The translations under genes and the position numbers were made by a program. Below the pieces are notes generated by a model. The model ran no database searches, was not told the DNA's origin, and saw only the letters and a list, made by a program, of their open reading frames with translations. Of a stretch of DNA of 62,900 bases, positions 17,279 to 26,783 are shown piece after piece (the first letter of the stretch is position 1; each line of letters begins with the position of its first letter). The stretch is from Rhodovulum sp. PH10 (GTDB taxonomy: Bacteria; Pseudomonadota; Alphaproteobacteria; Rhizobiales; Xanthobacteraceae). The stretch is taken from assembly GCF_000293785.1 (NCBI RefSeq), contig NZ_AKZI01000022.1:1-62900 (forward strand), in the 5' to 3' direction.

Positions 17279-18025
17279 CTACGAGGCAGACGCATCGGGC
17301 CGGCCTCGAACAGCCGCTTCGAGCCGCTCGCAAGCCACCTCGAAATAGGCCGGCTCGATCTCGATCCCGACATAGGGAAGCCCCCGCTCGAGGCACGCCA
17401 CCCCGACCGTCCCGGACCCCATGAAGGGGTCGAGCACCGGCCCCTCCATGATCGCCAGCAGCCCGGCCATGAGCTCGACCGGCTTGCCTGCAATGTGGTG
17501 CTTCACCCGCGGGACCGACGCTCGGAACACGCCCGGGGCGACCGGCCCGGCGAGTGGCCGCGCGCCCTGGCTCGCCCACACCGCATACTCGGCCTGCACC
17601 CGATAGCGCCCGAGCTGGGGGCGGCAAGCCTCGGTCTTGTCCCACGGGCAGATGCCTCGCCAGACCCAGCCGCCGGCCTGCACGGCATCGGTGGTGACCG
17701 GGAGCTGGCGCCAGTTGGTGAAGGTGACCAGCAGACCACCCGCCCGCACGAGGCGTCGCGCCCGCCCCATCCACAGGGTCGACCAGGCGAAGAACGACCG
17801 CTGGTCCCGGGCGTCTCCGGCGAACTCGGGATAGGCTCCGAACCGCTCCTTCGACAAGTACTTGGCCGAGGGTGGCATCGCCCGGTCGCGAACATTTCCG
17901 CCGCTGCAATATGGCGGATCGGTCAGCACCGCACCGATGGTTCCCGGCGCCAGGTCGGTCAGGATCTCGAGCGCATCGCCGAGATAGAGTGTGGCGGGGC
18001 CGATTTCTCGCCGCGCGATATGCAT
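17279..18025 (-). CDS. DNA methyltransferase (N6-adenine or N4-cytosine, beta class)
   Basis: The ATG at 18025 gives 248 residues. The catalytic motif DPPY is at 36-39, and the S-adenosylmethionine motif DPFMGSGT at 199-206. This order defines the beta class. It likely methylates phage or host DNA, for example against restriction. No cognate nuclease is nearby. Its start lies 67 bp inside the upstream com gene. In phage Mu, Com binds the overlap and turns on translation of the mom modification gene, so similar control is plausible here. Confidence 0.9.
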   Translation of the reverse strand: MHIARREIGPATLYLGDALEILTDLAPGTIGAVLTDPPYCSGGNVRDRAMPPSAKYLSKERFGAYPEFAGDARDQRSFFAWSTLWMGRARRLVRAGGLLVTFTNWRQLPVTTDAVQAGGWVWRGICPWDKTEACRPQLGRYRVQAEYAVWASQGARPLAGPVAPGVFRASVPRVKHHIAGKPVELMAGLLAIMEGPVLDPFMGSGTVGVACLERGLPYVGIEIEPAYFEVACERLEAAVRGRPDASAS

Positions 18026-18201
18026 GAGGCCTCTCCCGAGGTCTGGCGCTCGCGGCGCTCGCAGGAGGGCTCGGTTGGCCTCAGCACGTTGAAGGTGCCG
18101 CAGCGGCGGCATTTGATTTCGACGATGCCGGCGATTGCGCCGGCATCGGCACGGAACAGCAGCGCCCGACACGAGGCGCAGCGAACGAACTCCACTGACA
18201 T
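17959..18201 (-). CDS. com: Com-family zinc-binding regulator
   Basis: An 80-residue protein with two CxxC knuckles (Cys8, Cys11, Cys31, Cys34) in the Com layout EFVRCASCRALLF...IEIKCRRCGTFNVLRP. Mu Com is an RNA-binding zinc protein that activates translation of mom. The last third, after residue 45, is basic and lies over the start of the methyltransferase gene. The frame is open further upstream, but the ATG at 18201 matches the family N terminus. Confidence 0.85.
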   Translation of the reverse strand: MSVEFVRCASCRALLFRADAGAIAGIVEIKCRRCGTFNVLRPTEPSCERRERQTSGEASCISRGEKSAPPHSISAMRSRS

Positions 18202-18376
18202 TGGTTCCCGGATGTGCCATCCCTCTGCCGCTCGCCAGAGCGACGACGGGGTGGCGGCCATCTCTGAGAGTCGCTCCGCGGGACAGGTCGCCAAACTCGA
18301 CCCGCGGCCGGGGAAACCCGGACCCCGTCACCTCGTCCTCCCTATCTGTTCGGCATCACTGTTGTGGTTGTGAGAA

Positions 18377-18394
18377 CCGACGGCACACCGTCGG
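18377..18394 (-). terminator. Hairpin after the endolysin gene
   Basis: Perfect 7-bp stem CCGACGG / CCGTCGG with a 4-base loop, 6 bp past the endolysin stop. There is no real U-run after it, so it may be a weak terminator or a processing site separating the com-methyltransferase unit. Confidence 0.4.
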
Positions 18395-18399
18395 CCCCC

Positions 18400-19770
18400 T
18401 CACCTGTCGGCCCGGGTCAGCATGCCCTGGCGGAAGAGCACGACGAGTTGCAGCACGCCGGTCGCCGCGCGAAACACGAGCCACAGCCCGGCGACGATCG
18501 CGAGCAGCCACCAGTGGGCGAGGCACCACTGCACGACGCCGATCACGCTGCCGGCGATCGCGGTGACGGTGCCGGCGGCGTCCTGGATGCTGTGCAGCGT
18601 ATCTTGCACCTGGTCGAGCGCGCCCGACTGCTGGATGCCGCCGATCACCCCGCCGAGGCCGAGGGCGCGGCCGAGCCACCCCATCGAATCGAGCGTGGCG
18701 ACCTGCGGCGAACCTTGTGCGCGCAGGTCGCGCGCCGTGGCCTCGGCCCGGCCGCGGGCGATCGGCCGCGCCCCGGCGGTGGCAAGCGCGGCGAGGAGCG
18801 CATCGTCGACTCGGTCGCCGTCCGGCAGCCCGTGCTCGGCCCGGAACGTCCGGATTGCCGAGCGCGTGTTCGGGCCGGTGATCCCGTCCGGCTGGCCCAC
18901 CATCGCGTAGCCCTTGGCGGCGAGCTGGCTCTGCACGTCGTAGAGTTGCGGATCCCCGCCGGCGGCGAGGCCGGGCCGGACCTCCGCAGGGCGAGGCGCC
19001 GCGGCCGCTGCGGCCGGGCCGACCACCGCCGACCACAACGTGCTCCACACCCCGGGTTTGGCTTGCAGCGCCACCGGCGTCGGCACGGTGGCAACGGTCG
19101 GGACGGGCGACCGGTCGAGGAGGTCGACCGACTCGATCAGCGGCCGCAGCTTGGCGAGCCAAGCCTTTCGGTCGGCGAGGCCGTTGGTGCCGCCGTTGAT
19201 CCGCCTCGTGATCGCCAGGATGTCGTTGCGATCGGCGGCCGCATTGAGATTGCCGGCCGACCACTCGCCCAGTGCCGGCTCGAGCGCGTGCTCCGCGCTC
19301 AGCACCAGCTCCGGGTGCTCTTCGAAATCCACACCGCATTTTTCGCCCATGCGGCGGTAGTTCTCGCGGCCCGTCGTCTGGAGAAGGCCGCCGCCGCGGT
19401 AGCGCCAGCCGTCGCCCGGCTGCGTGTTGCCGAGTTCCCTGGCCTTGCGCGGATTGCCGAGGCCGTAGACCCGCTCGAAAATTGCGGGGCCATCCTTGGC
19501 GAGTCGCTTCGCCTCGGCCGGAGTGATCGCGGCCGAGTGCTTTCCCTTGCCGAACACTTCGAGCAGTCGCTTTGCGCTGTAAGCGCCACTCTCGCGCTCG
19601 ACCGTCAGCCCACCGGTCTCGTGCAGCACCTGGGCCAGGAAATGCGCGACGCGCAGCGGCGTCGTAATGCCGTGCTGCCGGAAGAGGGCGTCCCCAGCTT
19701 CGAAAGCAGCGAGGTAGCTCGCCCGCGCCTTCGGCGCAGCCTTGCGGATGATATCGATCGGTCGTGACAT
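18400..19770 (-). CDS. Endolysin: GH19 chitinase-like muramidase with peptidoglycan-binding domain
   Basis: A 456-residue protein. The GH19 catalytic domain (about 1-205) has the catalytic pair region HFLAQVLHETGGLTVERE, with Glu51 and Glu60, and GGGLLQTTGRENY. A peptidoglycan-binding domain follows (about 270-340, YDVQSQLAAKGYAMVGQPDGITGPNTRSAIRTFRAEHGL). Near the C terminus are hydrophobic helices (HWWLLAIVAGLWLVFRA), unusual for an endolysin, which may anchor it in the membrane. It degrades the wall for phage release. The ATG at 19770 is chosen because the GH19 N terminus starts there. Confidence 0.9.
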   Translation of the reverse strand: MSRPIDIIRKAAPKARASYLAAFEAGDALFRQHGITTPLRVAHFLAQVLHETGGLTVERESGAYSAKRLLEVFGKGKHSAAITPAEAKRLAKDGPAIFERVYGLGNPRKARELGNTQPGDGWRYRGGGLLQTTGRENYRRMGEKCGVDFEEHPELVLSAEHALEPALGEWSAGNLNAAADRNDILAITRRINGGTNGLADRKAWLAKLRPLIESVDLLDRSPVPTVATVPTPVALQAKPGVWSTLWSAVVGPAAAAAAPRPAEVRPGLAAGGDPQLYDVQSQLAAKGYAMVGQPDGITGPNTRSAIRTFRAEHGLPDGDRVDDALLAALATAGARPIARGRAEATARDLRAQGSPQVATLDSMGWLGRALGLGGVIGGIQQSGALDQVQDTLHSIQDAAGTVTAIAGSVIGVVQWCLAHWWLLAIVAGLWLVFRAATGVLQLVVLFRQGMLTRADR

Positions 19771-19837
19771 GCTCGTGCTCCATCGGTCCGGCGCGCGGCC
19801 GGACGTGATCGGATCGATGATGATTTCGGGCTGGTGG

Positions 19838-20335
19838 TCAGGCGGCCGCGAACGCGGCATCGATCTCGGCAGTGGTGGTGATGATGCCGGCGGCGATCGC
19901 CGGCAGCACCTCGTGGCGAAGGAGATCGAAGCTCCCCTGCACACGATCGGACGCTGCCGCGGCGATCGCCACGAAATCGGCCGCCGGCACGTCGACGAAC
20001 TCGGTCGGCCCGACCTGCCAGGAGACCGACGTCTCCGCGTCCGGCTGTTGGAGCCGAAGCACCTTGCCGGCCATCAGCGTGAGGCTCGTCGCGTCTGTGG
20101 CAAAGGTGATCACGACACCGTCGACCGTCGCGGAGTAGCCACCCGTCGCGATCGCCCATTGTCGGGCATTGGCATGGGCGACGAGGTCGGCAGCCGTCAA
20201 GGCATACGGCTCGGGCGTCCCGCCGCCGTCGAGCCAGGCGAGATATACGGCATAGTCCGTGTTCGCGGGATCCGCCGGAATGCACGCGCTGTCGGAAAGA
20301 CGAATGATGCTCGTGCCATTGGTCAACCGGTACAT
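19838..20335 (-). CDS. DUF4376-type tail-fibre-associated protein
   Basis: A 165-residue protein. An N-terminal strand-rich part ([22 protein letters not shown]) and [18 protein letters not shown] are typical of phage proteins encoded next to tail fibres. The C-terminal DUF4376-like region has [33 protein letters not shown]. Its likely role is fibre assembly or decoration. It follows the fibre gene directly. Confidence 0.7.
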   Translation of the reverse strand: MYRLTNGTSIIRLSDSACIPADPANTDYAVYLAWLDGGGTPEPYALTAADLVAHANARQWAIATGGYSATVDGVVITFATDATSLTLMAGKVLRLQQPDAETSVSWQVGPTEFVDVPAADFVAIAAAASDRVQGSFDLLRHEVLPAIAAGIITTTAEIDAAFAAA

Positions 20336-20336
20336 T

Positions 20337-21890
20337 TCAGATTTCCGCCGTAGCAAGGATTGTTCTCGGTTCGAGAATACAGAGCGCACCTTGTAAAGGT
20401 GCTTCCTCGGTATAAAGGTCGAAGCGCCCTCCCTGCGGGCTCGTTGGTGCCCCGACGACCGACGTAATCTTCATTCCGATAATCCCTGGAATCAAAAGCG
20501 CATTGTTCCAATTCCACCCGAGAAGCGTGGGAGCAACTCGCATCATGGGGGCGAAGCTGCCGGCGATCGTTACAAAATTACCGCTGCCGACCGCGTATGT
20601 GCCCGTCCAACCCTGATCGAGGAACTGCCGGTAACGCATGCAACGATAGAGTTGGTCGGCGTAGGAAATACGCTCGAACGGCGTCGGAATTGATCCCACT
20701 TCCAGCTGGACCTTGGTAACGGTTCCAACACTGAATTCGACCACGAGCGTCGATGCAGCAACGACGTCTGTCTTCACAATCGGTGAAGCGAGAAACGGCC
20801 CCTCCGCCACGCCGTTCTGATACATTCTCGCCGCGGCCGTACCTTCCCAACTCAGAACATAGGTTCCAGCCTCTACGTTCACATCTTCGACGACCTGTCG
20901 AAGCGTTCCCGCAGAAATCGTTACGAGCTTGTCGATACCGACGCCGGACGAGGTGTATGTCGCACCGTCTGCACCGCCTTTCCAGCGATCATGTCCGTAA
21001 CCATACGCGGCTAGCGTGACGGTGCCGGTCGCCTCGGTTTGATTGACAATGAAGTTCCCATTGATGATCTTGTTGCGAAACCCAAGAGGGTAACCGCTCG
21101 CCGGAAACAAGAGATTCGCGCGCGCCTGATTTACCTGCGCGACCGCGAGTTCCTGCGCGGAGAAACGCACGACAGAAAGATTCGCCGCGGCTGCCGCTAC
21201 GTCGGCGACATCGGACAAGTTGTTGGTCGACAGAAGATCGCCGAGACCCGCCGGGCCTTGCGGCCCCGGTGGCCCCTGCTCACCCTGCTCGCCTCTGCCG
21301 ACGAGCAACGTCCACCACTCCGTCGAGGCCGTGGGGTCGTGCCCCCTGTTGTCGTCCTGGCGCGATCCGTAGAGCGACCCGTCCAGGGTGACGGCATCAC
21401 CAATGGCGTACACGGCGCCGGCATCGTAAGCACCACGCAGAGCGATGCCCACAGCCGGCGGATCCTGCTCGATCCACGCCCCGGACTCGCGCCGCCACCA
21501 GCGCCATGGTGTGCTGGCCGTGCTGAGCCAGATTTCGCCTTCCTCGCCGAGCGAGACGTCCGGCGCGTCACCCGACCACACGATCTTCGAACGCTGGAGC
21601 GCGGCGAGGAAGCGATCGTTGGTCTGCAGTGCGACCGCTGCGCTGTAGCGCTGCGTCGAGCGCGGCAGCAACGCATAGGCCGCATCGGTCAATTCCTCCC
21701 CGGCCCACGGCAGCAGCAGATCCAGGTGCGTGTCGTCGACCACATTGCCGACGATACCGGTCAACCCGGCCGCGTGGATGTCGTCGCCGCGACGCGCGAC
21801 TAGCGACCAGGCCGTGCCGAAGCCGACCACCGTCGTGCTTCCGGCCGCCACAGTGACCGTCCCGGTCGTGTATGGATCCCCGATTGCCAT
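20337..21890 (-). CDS. Tail fibre with collagen-like segment
   Basis: A 517-residue protein. The N-terminal baseplate-binding part has alternating Val/Thr strands. A short collagen-like run ([16 protein letters not shown], about 203-218) probably starts a trimeric shaft. After it comes [36 protein letters not shown], a motif common at the start of receptor-binding fibre tips. The C-terminal half is the likely host-recognition domain and has a composition less GC-rich than the head genes, as expected of exchanged fibre tips. Confidence 0.85.
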   Translation of the reverse strand: MAIGDPYTTGTVTVAAGSTTVVGFGTAWSLVARRGDDIHAAGLTGIVGNVVDDTHLDLLLPWAGEELTDAAYALLPRSTQRYSAAVALQTNDRFLAALQRSKIVWSGDAPDVSLGEEGEIWLSTASTPWRWWRRESGAWIEQDPPAVGIALRGAYDAGAVYAIGDAVTLDGSLYGSRQDDNRGHDPTASTEWWTLLVGRGEQGEQGPPGPQGPAGLGDLLSTNNLSDVADVAAAAANLSVVRFSAQELAVAQVNQARANLLFPASGYPLGFRNKIINGNFIVNQTEATGTVTLAAYGYGHDRWKGGADGATYTSSGVGIDKLVTISAGTLRQVVEDVNVEAGTYVLSWEGTAAARMYQNGVAEGPFLASPIVKTDVVAASTLVVEFSVGTVTKVQLEVGSIPTPFERISYADQLYRCMRYRQFLDQGWTGTYAVGSGNFVTIAGSFAPMMRVAPTLLGWNWNNALLIPGIIGMKITSVVGAPTSPQGGRFDLYTEEAPLQGALCILEPRTILATAEI

Positions 21891-21902
21891 TCGCCTGCTC
21901 CC

Positions 21903-22451
21903 TCACCCGAGGTCGAGAATCGCGTACCTGATCACCACGCCGTAGGGCGCGCCGTTCACCGCGAACTCGACACGGTCGGTCATCGGGCGGATCGCGAACT
22001 TGATCGAGGCGAACGTCTCGTGCACCCGCGAAATCCCGCTTCCGACGGCTTGTCCCTCGACCGCCCTCTGCACCTTCGACCCGGTGTACAGGTCGGTCGG
22101 CTCCCAGTTCGGCATTTCCGACACGCACGTGATCCACTGGCCGTTCAGATACGCGTAACGCTCGCTTGCCGGCGAACTGATCTGCAGGCTCCAGCGCTCC
22201 GACATCGCATTGGCGACCACGAAGGGCGGCGGATCGATCGTCTTGCCGTACGACACGGCTTGCACGACCTCGTTCGTGTTGAACCGATCGTTGCCAATGC
22301 CGGTCGTCAGCGAGAAGGATCCCTTGGCGACGAGCAGCGGCGACCTGAACGACGGATGGAAGATGTGCTGGAACAGACCTGCGCCGGCGACGTCGACGCC
22401 CGGCTTCGACACGAAGAGACCGGCCGGATTCATCAACACGCGCTGGACCAT
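21903..22451 (-). CDS. Tail tip protein, paralogue 3 of 3
   Basis: A 182-residue protein. Its start (MNPAGLFVSKPGVDVAGAG) resembles the starts of the two genes just upstream (GLRVSRPGYSV and DLWVSKPGVDV). The rest is strand-rich. ATGA overlap with the upstream gene. It is probably a virion tip or fibre-connecting protein. Confidence 0.65.
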   Translation of the reverse strand: MVQRVLMNPAGLFVSKPGVDVAGAGLFQHIFHPSFRSPLLVAKGSFSLTTGIGNDRFNTNEVVQAVSYGKTIDPPPFVVANAMSERWSLQISSPASERYAYLNGQWITCVSEMPNWEPTDLYTGSKVQRAVEGQAVGSGISRVHETFASIKFAIRPMTDRVEFAVNGAPYGVVIRYAILDLG

Positions 22452-22900
22452 CAATACGCCTCGCGAAAGATCACCCACCGCGCCCGGAGCGTGCACGGTG
22501 CGGAGCTGGATCCGATCGATGCGGTCGAGTGGTTTCTCACGACCAGCGTTCCACCCTCGACCCGGAACGACGCGTCGCCCGGCATGCCCTTCTGGTACTG
22601 GAAGTTCCACCACCCGATCTCGCCGCCGGCATAATCGCGCGTGTAGTAGACATAGCCCCACACGAAGAGGTCCGAAAAACCCGCGATCTCGGCAGGCAGA
22701 GCGATATGGTGGATGGTCGAGGTGGGCAGCGCCCCGGACCCCGACAGGGCCGTGTTCCCCTGCGCAACGACCTGCTGCGCTCCGGTGTTTCCTCCGAGCA
22801 AGAGCCGGCCGTAAGGGGCGGTCTCCACATCGACACCCGGCTTCGACACCCACAGATCATAGATGCCGCCGCGTTGTCCGAGGATGATGCGCGCGACCAC
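22451..22900 (-). CDS. Tail tip protein, paralogue 2 of 3
   Basis: A 149-residue protein beginning MVARIILGQRGGIYDLWVSKPGVDV, with a strand-rich body. It shares the N-terminal LG..G...L.VSKPG pattern with its neighbours, which suggests gene duplication. Encoded between the central fibre gene and the tail fibre. Confidence 0.65.
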   Translation of the reverse strand: MVARIILGQRGGIYDLWVSKPGVDVETAPYGRLLLGGNTGAQQVVAQGNTALSGSGALPTSTIHHIALPAEIAGFSDLFVWGYVYYTRDYAGGEIGWWNFQYQKGMPGDASFRVEGGTLVVRNHSTASIGSSSAPCTLRARWVIFREAY

Positions 22901-22901
22901 G

Positions 22902-23321
22902 TCAGACCTCGATGGCGTAGATCGTATAGAGCCACCGCGTCGCCGGCCAGGCGACCCCGTAGAAGGTGTCGAGCGTCCGGATGGTGAGGCTCGACGACGT
23001 GACGAGCCCTACGAAAGGCGTCACCCAGTGGCGCAGAGACGGAGCGGCGAACGACGTCTCCACCACGTCCTGCGGCCAGAGGTAGTTTCCGTCGTCGATC
23101 CGGCAGATGGTGGCGAGCGGAACATATGGCAGGATTGGGAAGGTGACCGTGCCGTAGCCCATCACGCCTTGCTGATGGATGATGCCGAAGTCGGTGAGCC
23201 GAGAATCGAACGCGATGCCGAACGAGCCGAGCGGCTCGGCCTGCACCGAGTATCCCGGACGCGAGACACGCAAGCCGAATTGTCCGTCCGGCAGCCGGCC
23301 GAGCAGCACGCGATCAGCCAT
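22902..23321 (-). CDS. Tail tip protein, paralogue 1 of 3
   Basis: A 139-residue protein beginning MADRVLLGRLPDGQFGLRVSRPGYSV. It overlaps the end of the central fibre gene by a few bases. Strand-rich with aromatic residues; probably part of the tail tip. The function is not established. Confidence 0.65.
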   Translation of the reverse strand: MADRVLLGRLPDGQFGLRVSRPGYSVQAEPLGSFGIAFDSRLTDFGIIHQQGVMGYGTVTFPILPYVPLATICRIDDGNYLWPQDVVETSFAAPSLRHWVTPFVGLVTSSSLTIRTLDTFYGVAWPATRWLYTIYAIEV

Positions 23322-26300
23322 CGGAAATGATCAGCCTCGCATTGTCCAACTCGATGCGGAAGAGGTTGTTGGCCGACCGCACGACGCCGGCCGTCACGTC
23401 GCCGATGTTCGCCGTGATCGAGGAGAGTGTCGCGACCGACAGCTGGCCGGCGAGGATCCCCCCGTCCGCGATCATGTCGCCGCGGAACGCCAGCTTGGCG
23501 ACACCGTTCACGTTCGCGATCGTGAAGACGGGCACGACGTCGCCTCCTGCCAAGCCGGACCACGCGACCGCGAACGTGTCGGCCTGGACGATGAACGCCG
23601 ACGTCGACCCGTCGTTGTATGCCCGCCAGCCGCTGACATAGCCGTCGGAATTGAGCTGCAGGCTCGCGGTCGCCAACAGCTTGCCGTCGACCATGGCGAT
23701 CGCGCTCGAATTGCTTTCGACACTCGCTGTGAGGCCGTCGAAGGTCGCCGAGACCGTCACCCGATAATCCGCGAAGGCTTGCTGCTCGGTCGCGACGGTG
23801 GTGGCGAGCTCGGTCACCGCGGCCAGCGCCTTGCCGCCCGTCGCCGTGATCTCCCGGCGGATCGTCTGCTTGTCGAGCCACTCGGCCTGCGAACGCGACA
23901 GCGCCGCCGCCGCGACGATCTCGCTCCACTCGTCGAGCTGACCGGTCACATCGCGAAACAGCGCGTTCACCTGGCTGATCAGCTGCTGCAGCAGGCTCAC
24001 GGACGCCTGGATCGATGGCGTGAAGGTCGTCAGCGACGTGAAGACGGTCGGCCCTGCGACGCCATACCCGTTGACGGCATAAGCGGCCACCGTGACGGTC
24101 ACGCCCTCCTCGTGCCGGATCGGATAGCTGCCGGAGGTGGACAGCCCCTCGGACACCTGTTCCCAGGTCTGTCCGTCGTAGGAGAGCATCACGATGTAGG
24201 AGGCGGCGCCGCGCGCCGTCCCGCAGGCCCAATCGACGTCGAGGCTGGTCGACCGCTCCACGCACTGCGCGCGCACCCACGGCACCGTCGGCACGGCCGG
24301 AACCTCGGTCCCGAACGACGGGATGCTCGGCCCCGGCAAGATGGGCTCGCCCAGAGCCTCCCAGACGGACGGATGATCGTAGACCGCCTCGATCGCGATG
24401 TCGTCGCGCCCTTGCGGCGTGACCGACACGACCAGGTACGGGTCCTCGAGCTCGATCAGCGGGCCGATCTGCACGCTCGTCATATCCTCGGCCGGGTCCG
24501 CGAGCACGGAGTCGAGCGGCATGCCGTGATAGTCCTCGGCCGCCGCGACGTCGGCGGCATCCAGCACGACGACGTTCGGCTGCTCGGCGTTCGGCCACGT
24601 CACCGCGCAGGGACCCCACTCGCGCCCCTTGCGGTCACGCAGCCGCGCATATCGACCGTCGGCGATCTCCATGGCGGTATCGAGCGTCAATGTGCGGCCG
24701 GTCGCCGACAGGATGCCCGCCGCGCGCGCATCGGCCATGAACCATGCATCGACCCGCACCGGATCACCCCGCGTGACGAGCCGCCCCTGCCGGTCCGCCG
24801 AGAAGCGGCGACGCTCACGTCGGTAATAGGCGCAGGCCGCGATCCAGCGCGCGAGGTGCGTGGCGTGCTCGTGGGTGGTGACACCCTGCAGCTGCTGACG
24901 CTGCGGCCAGAGCGTCTCGGCACCGTATGTGACGCGGACCTCACGGCGGCGCCGCGGATCCCCATCGACGTAATATTCGGCGATGACGTCGGCCGATCCG
25001 TCGTCGCGCGCGACTGGAAAGGTCGCGGCGGTCGTGCCCTGCTTGATCTGCCGCCGGGTGAAGACGTGCTTGCGCACGTCCTTCTGCTCGTCGCGGGTGA
25101 ACGACCAAACCGCGCCGAAATTCGCGGGCTCCGCCCGGATCGTCGACAGCGCCACCGAGGCCGCCTCGTAGACCGAGACCGGCCCGCGGATCACGCCGTC
25201 GTAGGTGTCGAATTCGGTGAGCGTCGAGGCATAGTGCGCGATGCGATCGAGATCGATCTGGCTGTCGCTCATCGCCGCGCCGTAATCGGCATTTCGCAGA
25301 ACGTCGGCGAAAGCATAAACCGCCTTGCGGGTCGGCTGCTCCACCCATTCGGCTCCGTCCCACACCAGCAGGATGCGCGTCGCCTGCACCCAGAGATCGG
25401 CGAACGAGGTGACGCCGAGCGACTTGTCCGATCGCACGCGCAACGCGATCTCGGTGACGTGCGGGCGCACCACGGCGTCGTCGAAATGCGAGCGCAGCCC
25501 CGACCAGGTCGCCGTGTTCACGACGACGTCGGACTCGCTCTGCGTGTTGCGTGCCCGCACCAGATATCGCCCCTCCGGCACGGGGATCTTCCGTGTGAAC
25601 CGCAGGGCGGTCAGAGATTTTGTCGAAAACCCGTTGGAGTGGAGCTGCACCCAGTCACCGATCTGCTGATCGTCGTCGTCACATGCCGCGTATTGGAACT
25701 CGACGGACCAGTTGGCGGCGTGGGCCTTGCCGTCGTCCCAGCCGTTGTTGACGACGCCCATCGGCGCCTCGTAGTCGATTTGGATCGTGCTGGTCCGGCT
25801 GCCGGACTCGCAGCAGACGAACGGCCCGGACCACCCAGGATTGTCGCCGGGGTACGGCAGCTCGATGCCGGCGACATTGCCGTTGGTGTAGACCGACCCC
25901 GGGACAAGGGGCGAGCTGCCACCCGGCTGGATGATCTCGATCTCCGTCGGGCCGATCGACGATCCACCGGTCCCCGAGGTGCGCGTCAGTGCCGACGAGC
26001 CGGAGCCCTGGATCGAGACGAACGGCTCCTGGATGCCTCCATCCTCGGTCCACAGCGTCGCGGTCCCGAGCATCATCTTGTGGACGCGATATTTGCCGAG
26101 CCCCAGCGTCACCCTCTTGTAGAGGATCTGGTCGTCGCCGTCATAGACGGTGTAATCGGCTTGCGTCAGGTCGGGCTGCGTCCAGAATGTCCCGTAGCCG
26201 ACCGGAATTCGATCGCCCGGCCTCGGCAGATTGCCACCGCCCGAGACACCGTAGAGCTGCCGGCTCGACTCGTTGTCGTCGTCGTTCGCGCCCGCGCGCA

Positions 26301-26781
26301 TGGCGAGCGAGAGCAGCGCCGCGCCGCCGACGACGAGACCGGCCTGCGTGGCACCGACCAGCGCCGACGAGGCCGTGGTGAACAGCCCGCCGCTTGCCCC
26401 GGACACGAGCCCACCGGCGACCAGTGGCGCAGCCCAGGCCGCCGCAGCGACCAGCGCGATCATCCCGACCGCCATGCCGATCTGCTTGCCGCTCGACTGG
26501 TTGGACGAGCCGCCGCCGCCGCGCGGCAGATAGGTGATCAGCACCACGTGACCGGGCTCGACCAGCGTCCGCGCCCAATCGGCCCGACGGCGCACCGTGT
26601 GATCCTCGGGCCGCATCACATCGCCACGCCGATGCACCGACACGACGAACGGCCGTCGGAGATCGGCATGCTGACGCACCACCGAGGCCAGCCGGCGCCG
26701 ACGCCGATCCAGCGTCACGGCCGGCGCGATCTCGCGCCCGACCACGTTGACGCGCATCACACGCGCACCCGCCCGGCTCAT
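23314..26781 (-). CDS. Central tail fibre / host specificity protein (lambda J-like)
   Basis: A protein of about 1155 residues. The ATG at 26781 is chosen; an in-frame GTG lies two codons earlier. The N-terminal region has glycine-rich hydrophobic segments (GKQIGMAVGMIALVAAAAWAAPLVAGGLVSG), seen in TipJ-like tail tip proteins. Next comes the phage tail-hub domain with SDSQIDLDRIAHYASTLTEFDTYDGVIRG. A fibronectin type III-like module follows around 800-880 (VPTVPWVRAQCVERSTSLDVDW). The C-terminal part is DUF1983-like coiled coil and strands (ELATTVATEQQAFADYRVTVSATFDGLTASVESNS). It forms the tail tip hub and central fibre that contacts the receptor. Confidence 0.9.
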   Translation of the reverse strand: MSRAGARVMRVNVVGREIAPAVTLDRRRRRLASVVRQHADLRRPFVVSVHRRGDVMRPEDHTVRRRADWARTLVEPGHVVLITYLPRGGGGSSNQSSGKQIGMAVGMIALVAAAAWAAPLVAGGLVSGASGGLFTTASSALVGATQAGLVVGGAALLSLAMRAGANDDDNESSRQLYGVSGGGNLPRPGDRIPVGYGTFWTQPDLTQADYTVYDGDDQILYKRVTLGLGKYRVHKMMLGTATLWTEDGGIQEPFVSIQGSGSSALTRTSGTGGSSIGPTEIEIIQPGGSSPLVPGSVYTNGNVAGIELPYPGDNPGWSGPFVCCESGSRTSTIQIDYEAPMGVVNNGWDDGKAHAANWSVEFQYAACDDDDQQIGDWVQLHSNGFSTKSLTALRFTRKIPVPEGRYLVRARNTQSESDVVVNTATWSGLRSHFDDAVVRPHVTEIALRVRSDKSLGVTSFADLWVQATRILLVWDGAEWVEQPTRKAVYAFADVLRNADYGAAMSDSQIDLDRIAHYASTLTEFDTYDGVIRGPVSVYEAASVALSTIRAEPANFGAVWSFTRDEQKDVRKHVFTRRQIKQGTTAATFPVARDDGSADVIAEYYVDGDPRRRREVRVTYGAETLWPQRQQLQGVTTHEHATHLARWIAACAYYRRERRRFSADRQGRLVTRGDPVRVDAWFMADARAAGILSATGRTLTLDTAMEIADGRYARLRDRKGREWGPCAVTWPNAEQPNVVVLDAADVAAAEDYHGMPLDSVLADPAEDMTSVQIGPLIELEDPYLVVSVTPQGRDDIAIEAVYDHPSVWEALGEPILPGPSIPSFGTEVPAVPTVPWVRAQCVERSTSLDVDWACGTARGAASYIVMLSYDGQTWEQVSEGLSTSGSYPIRHEEGVTVTVAAYAVNGYGVAGPTVFTSLTTFTPSIQASVSLLQQLISQVNALFRDVTGQLDEWSEIVAAAALSRSQAEWLDKQTIRREITATGGKALAAVTELATTVATEQQAFADYRVTVSATFDGLTASVESNSSAIAMVDGKLLATASLQLNSDGYVSGWRAYNDGSTSAFIVQADTFAVAWSGLAGGDVVPVFTIANVNGVAKLAFRGDMIADGGILAGQLSVATLSSITANIGDVTAGVVRSANNLFRIELDNARLIISDG

Positions 26782-26783
26782 GC

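Noticed and set aside
18364-19767. A plus-strand open frame of 467 residues opposite the endolysin
   Set aside because: GC-rich shadow frame with no recognisable motifs; the minus strand encodes a clear GH19 protein.
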